The notes beneath the pieces are model-generated. The model saw only the letters and a program-made list of their open reading frames with translations. It did no database searches and was not told where the DNA came from. Below, piece after piece: positions 59,341-64,000 of a stretch of DNA of 64,000 nucleotides (position 1 is the stretch's first letter; each line of letters opens with the position of its first letter). Source of the stretch: Candidatus Sulfotelmatobacter sp. (GTDB taxonomy: Bacteria; Acidobacteriota; Terriglobia; Terriglobales; Acidobacteriaceae); NCBI GenBank assembly GCA_030041215.1, contig JASHOH010000006.1, forward strand, positions 17,775 through 81,774, in the 5' to 3' direction. Made by a program: the position numbers and the translations under genes.

Positions 59341-59713
59341 CCGGAACCTCCACATGCTTGGTCATTTTCAATCGCGCTGAAAAAGCAGAGAGCATTCGCA
59401 TCACTTCGTCCAACAGCAGGCGCAGGCGATCGAAATCACCGGTTTTCAGATATCCAAGATCTTTAGACAAAAGCAAGTGATAGGACAGCTCTGCACCCGA
59501 CCCCATTGCGATTTGGACGAATCGTCCCATCTCACCGTCAGATCGTCGGCCACAACCTTCCGCCAGATTAGCGGCAATGGATGCCGAAGCGCGGCGTACC
59601 TGACTCGTCAGTCCAAAGCGTTCGTCGTTGGGAAATGCTTGCGTCGTTCTATAAATTTCTAAAGCGAGTCGGTGCGCTTTTTCCCAAACCGCTAAGTCTC
59701 GATAATTCCTCAT
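59321..59713 (-). CDS. Four-helix-bundle protein (23S rRNA intervening-sequence/S23 family)
   Basis: MRNYRDLAVWEKAHRLALEIYRTTQAFPNDERFGLTSQVRRASASIAANLAEGCGRRS. Confidence 0.93.
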   Translation of the reverse strand: MRNYRDLAVWEKAHRLALEIYRTTQAFPNDERFGLTSQVRRASASIAANLAEGCGRRSDGEMGRFVQIAMGSGAELSYHLLLSKDLGYLKTGDFDRLRLLLDEVMRMLSAFSARLKMTKHVEVPELRAKG

Positions 59714-59732
59714 GGAGTTCCTCGCAGTGCTT

Positions 59733-59769
59733 GAGCTAAAGGCTAAGAACTAACAGCTAAAAGCTCTTC
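59733..59769 (-). repeat. Inverted copy of the TAGCTC repeat, right of four-helix-bundle gene
   Basis: gagctaaaggctaagaactaacagctaaaagctcttc. Confidence 0.7.
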
Positions 59770-60920
59770 ACAAAATTCTTTCCCGGCATCTGCTTCACTT
59801 TGCCGGCCAGCTCCAACTCGAACAGGGCCGCGAAGATTTCTGAAGACGACATTTCCGTCTCCAGCTTTTCCACCAGTTCATCAATGTGGGTGGCTTCGTC
59901 GGCCTTGAGCAGGCCCAGGATTCGCTTCTCGTGAGGAGGTAACCCGTCTTCCGGAAATAGAGATGATGTTGTGTGGACCTGGGATTCACCGCCCATCGTG
60001 GGCGTGAGCGCAAGTTTTACTTCCGGCGGCAGATCTTCCCAAACGTCTTCCCAGGTCGCCACCAGCTTTGCGCCTTGTTTTATCAGCGTGTTAGGCCCCC
60101 AGGAGTTCTTATTCGTTACGTTGCCAGGAACGGCAAACACATCACGATTTTGTTCGAGCGCGCAGCGGGCCGTAATACGTGTTCCGGAATATTCGCCCGC
60201 TTCGACGACCAGCACCCCCACTGACATGCCGCTCAAAATTCGATTGCGTATCGGAAAATTCTGCGGCGCCGCAAACGTTCCCAACGGAAACTCTGAAATA
60301 ATCGCTCCGCCCAGCGCCAGAATCTGCTCCGCCAAGCGCGAATTTTCCTTCGGATAAATCACGTCCACACCCGTGCCAAACACCGCGATAGTCTTACCCT
60401 TCGCCGCGATCGCCCCCCGATGGCTCGCCGTATCAACGCCGCGAGCCATACCACTAATAATGACCAGTCCCTGGTTCGCCAGATCGCAGGCCAACCGCTC
60501 CGCCATGCCAGATCCGTACGGTGTAGGATGCCGCGTGCCGACCATCGCAATTCCCGGCTGCGACAGCAACTCTGCGTTTCCGCGCACGTATAGCACCAGT
60601 GGAGGATCGTAAATTTCTTTCAAGCGCGGCGGATATGTTGGATCTTCCAGCGAGGCGACCGTGATTTTCTCCGCAGCTGCTTTGGCAATTTCTTCTCGCG
60701 CCAGCTCCGCCGATTTTCCTGTGGCAATCGCTTGCGCCGAGACGGCCTGAATTCCAGTCCCTTCCAGTTCGGTCAGCGACGCCCGAAAAACAGCTTCGGG
60801 TCCGCCAAGGTGCTCAACCAGTTTTCGGGCTTTCGTCGGCCCGAGTCCGGGAGTGAGGGTGAGCGCAAGCCACTCTAAAAGGTGCGTTGCAGATGGCGAT
60901 GCCAGGGCGGCGGTTGTCAT
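59757..60920 (-). CDS. dprA: DNA-processing protein DprA
   Basis: MVGTRHPTPYGSGMAERLACDLANQGLVIISGMARGVDTASHRGAIAAKGKTIAVFGTGVDVIYPKENSRLAEQI. Confidence 0.95.
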   Translation of the reverse strand: MTTAALASPSATHLLEWLALTLTPGLGPTKARKLVEHLGGPEAVFRASLTELEGTGIQAVSAQAIATGKSAELAREEIAKAAAEKITVASLEDPTYPPRLKEIYDPPLVLYVRGNAELLSQPGIAMVGTRHPTPYGSGMAERLACDLANQGLVIISGMARGVDTASHRGAIAAKGKTIAVFGTGVDVIYPKENSRLAEQILALGGAIISEFPLGTFAAPQNFPIRNRILSGMSVGVLVVEAGEYSGTRITARCALEQNRDVFAVPGNVTNKNSWGPNTLIKQGAKLVATWEDVWEDLPPEVKLALTPTMGGESQVHTTSSLFPEDGLPPHEKRILGLLKADEATHIDELVEKLETEMSSSEIFAALFELELAGKVKQMPGKNFVKSF

Positions 60921-61033
60921 ATCGATGCTCTCGTTGTGCAGGATGGGGCGGACTCTAAACACTCTCGGAAACCAAAGTCAAGGAAAGTCCTCACAAAGCC
61001 CTGTCAATATCCTCTGCTAGAATCAAAAGCGGA

Positions 61034-61894
61034 ATGCCCCGTCTGCGCATCTCTGCGATTTCCTATCTCAACACCGCCCCTCTCATGTGGGATTTCGAAC
61101 ACGGTGCCGCCGGCCGAGACTTCGACATTTCCTACACCATCCCTTCCGCTTGCGCTCGCGCCTTGCAGGCCGGAACCGCCGATATCGGCATCATCCCCGC
61201 CGCGGCTTATGCGCAGATTCCCAGCCTCGTCGTTTTGCCGGATGTAGCCATCGCCTCGCGGCGTCCGGTGCGTTCGATTCTGCTGGTCAGCCGTGTGCCG
61301 GTAGAGAAAATTCGCAGCGTTGCGCTCGATACGTCTTCGATGACCTCGGTGGCATTAACTAAGATTCTGTTCGAAAAATGGCTGGGCGGGGGAAGAGAAT
61401 TTACACAGATGGCGCCGAACCTCGACGAAATGCTCGCCCGACACGATGCTGGCCTGCTGATCGGCGATCCGGCGCTGCAAGTCGACCGCTCGCGCTATAT
61501 AACTCTCGACCTTGCCGAAGAGTGGATTCGCTACACGAGCAAGCCCTTCGTCTTTGCGTTCTGGGCAGTTCGCCGACATGCACTCCAAGAGAATTTACAA
61601 AATCGGTTAAGCGAAACAGCTGCGACGCAGGATCTGGCCCGAGTTTTTCAACGTTCCCGCGACCACGGCCTCGAACTCGCAAGCCTCGATCAGATCGCCC
61701 ACGAATGGTCGCCTCAGCTCAAGCTGGCGGAAGCAGATGTACGCGCATATCTGACCGAGAATATTTACTACTATCTGGATGAGGATTGTCTGGCCGGCTT
61801 ACAACTTTTCTATCGCTATGCCGCCGAAATCGGAGCACTGCCCAAGGCACCAGAAATGAGGTTTGTGGAAGCAACTGCGACGGCGTCGCTCTAG
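61034..61894 (+). CDS. mqnA: Chorismate dehydratase (menaquinone biosynthesis)
   Basis: RISAISYLNTAPLMWDFEHG; ADIGIIPAAAYAQIPSLVVLPDVAIASRRPVRSILLVSR. Confidence 0.9.
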   Translation: MPRLRISAISYLNTAPLMWDFEHGAAGRDFDISYTIPSACARALQAGTADIGIIPAAAYAQIPSLVVLPDVAIASRRPVRSILLVSRVPVEKIRSVALDTSSMTSVALTKILFEKWLGGGREFTQMAPNLDEMLARHDAGLLIGDPALQVDRSRYITLDLAEEWIRYTSKPFVFAFWAVRRHALQENLQNRLSETAATQDLARVFQRSRDHGLELASLDQIAHEWSPQLKLAEADVRAYLTENIYYYLDEDCLAGLQLFYRYAAEIGALPKAPEMRFVEATATASL

Positions 61895-61946
61895 GACGGC
61901 ATTTTGCCTGCGTGTGTAAGCCTCCGTTAGAATCAACTTGTCGCAC

Positions 61947-62993
61947 ATGTCCCTAACCAAATCCCAGGCCCTTGACCTCTTCCGCTCCGACGATCTCATA
62001 GGCATCGGCATGGAGGCAGACTCCGTGCGCCGCAAGCTGCATCCCGAGGGCGTAGTCACCTACATCATCGACCGCAACATTAATTACACGAACTTCTGCA
62101 CCGAGTACTGCACTTTCTGCGCCTTCTATCGCCCGCTGAAAGGCCCTGCCGCGAAAGAAGGCTACATTCTCGACTTTGACACCATCTACGAAAAAATACG
62201 CGAGACCGTCGAACTCGGCGGCACCGGGGTGCTCATGCAGGGTGGTCTGCATCCCGACCTCAAAATTGACTGGCACGAGCGCATGTTGCGCGGCATCAAG
62301 CAGCGCTTCCCGCAGATTCACCTGCACTGCTATTCGGCGTCGGAAATCATCGCCATCGCTGAATACAGCCGCCTCTCGATTCGCGACACTATCCTCCGCC
62401 TGCGCGACGCCGGGCTCGACTCCATTCCCGGCGGCGGCGCCGAAATTCTCGACGACGAAGTCCGCTACCGCATCGCCCGCCTGAAATGCCTCACCGGCGA
62501 CTGGATCAACGTTCACCGCACCGCCCACCAGGTCGGCATGCGCACCACCGCGACCATGATGTTCGGCGTCGGCGAAACCTACGAGCACCGCATCAACCAT
62601 TTCCAGGAACTCTACAACCTTCAGGAAGAAACCGGAGGCTTCACCGCCTTCATCCCCTGGAGCTTCCAGCCGGCCAACACCGCCCTCGGCGGGCGCCACT
62701 GGGACGAAGCCACCGCCGTCGAATACCTCAAAGTCCTCGCCATCTCGCGCCTCTATCTCTCGAACTTCCTCAACGTGCAATCGAGCTGGGTTACGCAAGG
62801 ACTCAAAGTCTGCCAGATGGGCCTGCGCTTCGGCGGCAACGACGTCGGCTCCGTGATGCTGGAGGAAAACGTGGTCCGCGCCGCCGGCGTGAATAACTGT
62901 ACGACGGAAGAAGAACTGCGCCGGATTATTCGCGACGCGGGGTTTAGGCCGGCGCAGAGGGACACGCTGTACCGGCAGTATTTTCTGAATTGA
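61947..62993 (+). CDS. mqnC: Cyclic dehypoxanthine futalosine synthase (radical SAM)
   Basis: YIIDRNINYTNFCTEYCTFCAFYRPL radical-SAM cluster motif CxxxCxxC; GGGAEILDDEVR. Confidence 0.95.
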   Translation: MSLTKSQALDLFRSDDLIGIGMEADSVRRKLHPEGVVTYIIDRNINYTNFCTEYCTFCAFYRPLKGPAAKEGYILDFDTIYEKIRETVELGGTGVLMQGGLHPDLKIDWHERMLRGIKQRFPQIHLHCYSASEIIAIAEYSRLSIRDTILRLRDAGLDSIPGGGAEILDDEVRYRIARLKCLTGDWINVHRTAHQVGMRTTATMMFGVGETYEHRINHFQELYNLQEETGGFTAFIPWSFQPANTALGGRHWDEATAVEYLKVLAISRLYLSNFLNVQSSWVTQGLKVCQMGLRFGGNDVGSVMLEENVVRAAGVNNCTTEEELRRIIRDAGFRPAQRDTLYRQYFLN

Positions 62994-63032
62994 GCTCGCG
63001 ACTTCCCCGGTATTCGTTAGTCGGCGCTGGAA

Positions 63033-63788
63033 TCACCGATATTTTTCATCAAACAGCGGCGGGAACTGACCGCGGCGACCGGTGGCAATCAGCTCGCCGT
63101 CGAATACCCCGCCGTAGTTCACGCCGAACAGGCGATTGCGTACTCTGCTTTCAGCAAGAAATGGCCAACGCAACAGCATTCCGAATTTCTGTTTCAGGCC
63201 GCGAGGCTGCGAAGACGGGTAAAGGCGAATATCGTCAAAGCCGCAAACCAGCAATAGCGCTCGCAAATTTGAGCCGCTAAATCCATACTCATGCGCGAGC
63301 GTCACATAATAGGAGGAATTGGCGCATGGCCCTTCCATGTTTGGGGTGCGCAGAAAAAGCATGCCACCCGATTTCAGAGCACGATAAAGCGCGTCGCCAA
63401 TCCAGAGCAGCGAATACTTCGGAATGTGTTCGATTACGTGGGACATGTGAATGAAGTCGAACTCGCCCGGATGATCGGCAAGAAACTCGCCAATATCACT
63501 TTCGATTTTGTGTAACGTTACGTTCCAGTTTTTGAGATACGGCTTATTTTCCGGCGCAAATTCAGCGCCTGACACATTTTTATAGCCCAAGGCTAAACAG
63601 GCAGCCATAAACTACCCGTCACCGAAACCGATATCCAGGATAGCGGCATCCTTTTGCGAGGGCAGGAGGTCACGATATTCCTCCGCGACTTGCTTGATCC
63701 GGTGTTCAGTGGGAGGAATTCTCACCGTGGGCGCGGCGCGCAACGACATCCGCCGGTAAACTTCAGCGATAAATTCATGTGGATCCAT
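63033..63788 (-). pseudogene. SAM-dependent methyltransferase interrupted by in-frame TAG at 63612-63614
   Basis: Manual translation: MDPHEFIAEVYRRMSLRAAPTVRIPPTEHRIKQVAEEYRDLLPSQKDAAILDIGFGDG*FMAACLALGYKNVSGAEF...HMSHVIEHIP. Confidence 0.8.
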
Positions 63789-63932
63789 GTGTAGAGAGGA
63801 TGAAGAAGATGGGCATCTCCGTCAAGTTGGGTGTTCGCACCGGATAGCTGCGAACGATCGACGGCATTGAGTCGTGAGAACGCAAACGGCCCCGGGCATC
63901 ACAATGCTGCAACCGATAGAATGGAGCCAGTG

Positions 63933-64000
63933 ATGTCCTATCCCATCAAAACCTGTGCCGTTTGTGGAGAGGAATTCGAACTCAAACCTGGCAAGCCGGG
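63933..64000 (+). CDS. Start of a Cys-pair (zinc-ribbon-like) protein, truncated by window end
   Basis: MSYPIKTCAVCGEEFELKPGKP... Confidence 0.45.
   Translation, partial: MSYPIKTCAVCGEEFELKPGKP

Noticed and set aside
61953-62798. 281-aa - strand ORF
   Set aside because: Antisense shadow of mqnC; Val/Ala/Glu-biased sequence with no domain.
1-64000. tRNA/rRNA genes, transposases, integrases, prophage or defence clusters
   Set aside because: Looked for T-loop-like motifs and characteristic protein families; none could be supported by eye. A tRNAscan/Infernal run would be decisive.

Overview
Window of ordinary bacterial chromosome. Gene content (split futalosine mqn genes, KorAB, DUF1501/DUF1800 pair, many Ser/Thr kinases with TolB/TPR C-termini, secreted peptidases) looks like Acidobacteriota; that assignment is inference, not a search result. 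I support about 50 protein-coding genes: ileS (5' truncated), an orphan CuA subunit II plus dihaem cytochrome c, korA/korB, accA, dnaE, a run of secreted hydrolases, motB with a damaged motA, a Tat-exported molybdopterin oxidoreductase with cytochrome b and an ECF sigma/anti-sigma pair, two Ser/Thr kinases, a [2Fe-2S] ferredoxin-methyltransferase fusion, two GT39-type membrane proteins, nuoB, a Rieske protein, DUF1501/DUF1800, HD-GYP, mqnD, bioY, topA, dprA, mqnA and mqnC. No rRNA, tRNA, CRISPR array, transposase or prophage was recognised. I saw no clear-cut new defence or biosynthetic system. The most unusual signals are: (1) a ~171-bp MITE-like element with terminal inverted repeats and conserved hairpins, present as two inverted copies bracketing korAB; (2) other short inverted or palindromic repeat families bracketing single genes; (3) three genes each interrupted by one in-frame stop codon, plus a motA/PAS chimera and a truncated DUF4097 gene; (4) unusual domain architectures (ferredoxin-methyltransferase, Clp-N plus Cys-rich domain, anti-sigma with a C-terminal Cys/His motif, YqgE with a signal-like N-terminus). 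All family assignments are by eye from the translations.
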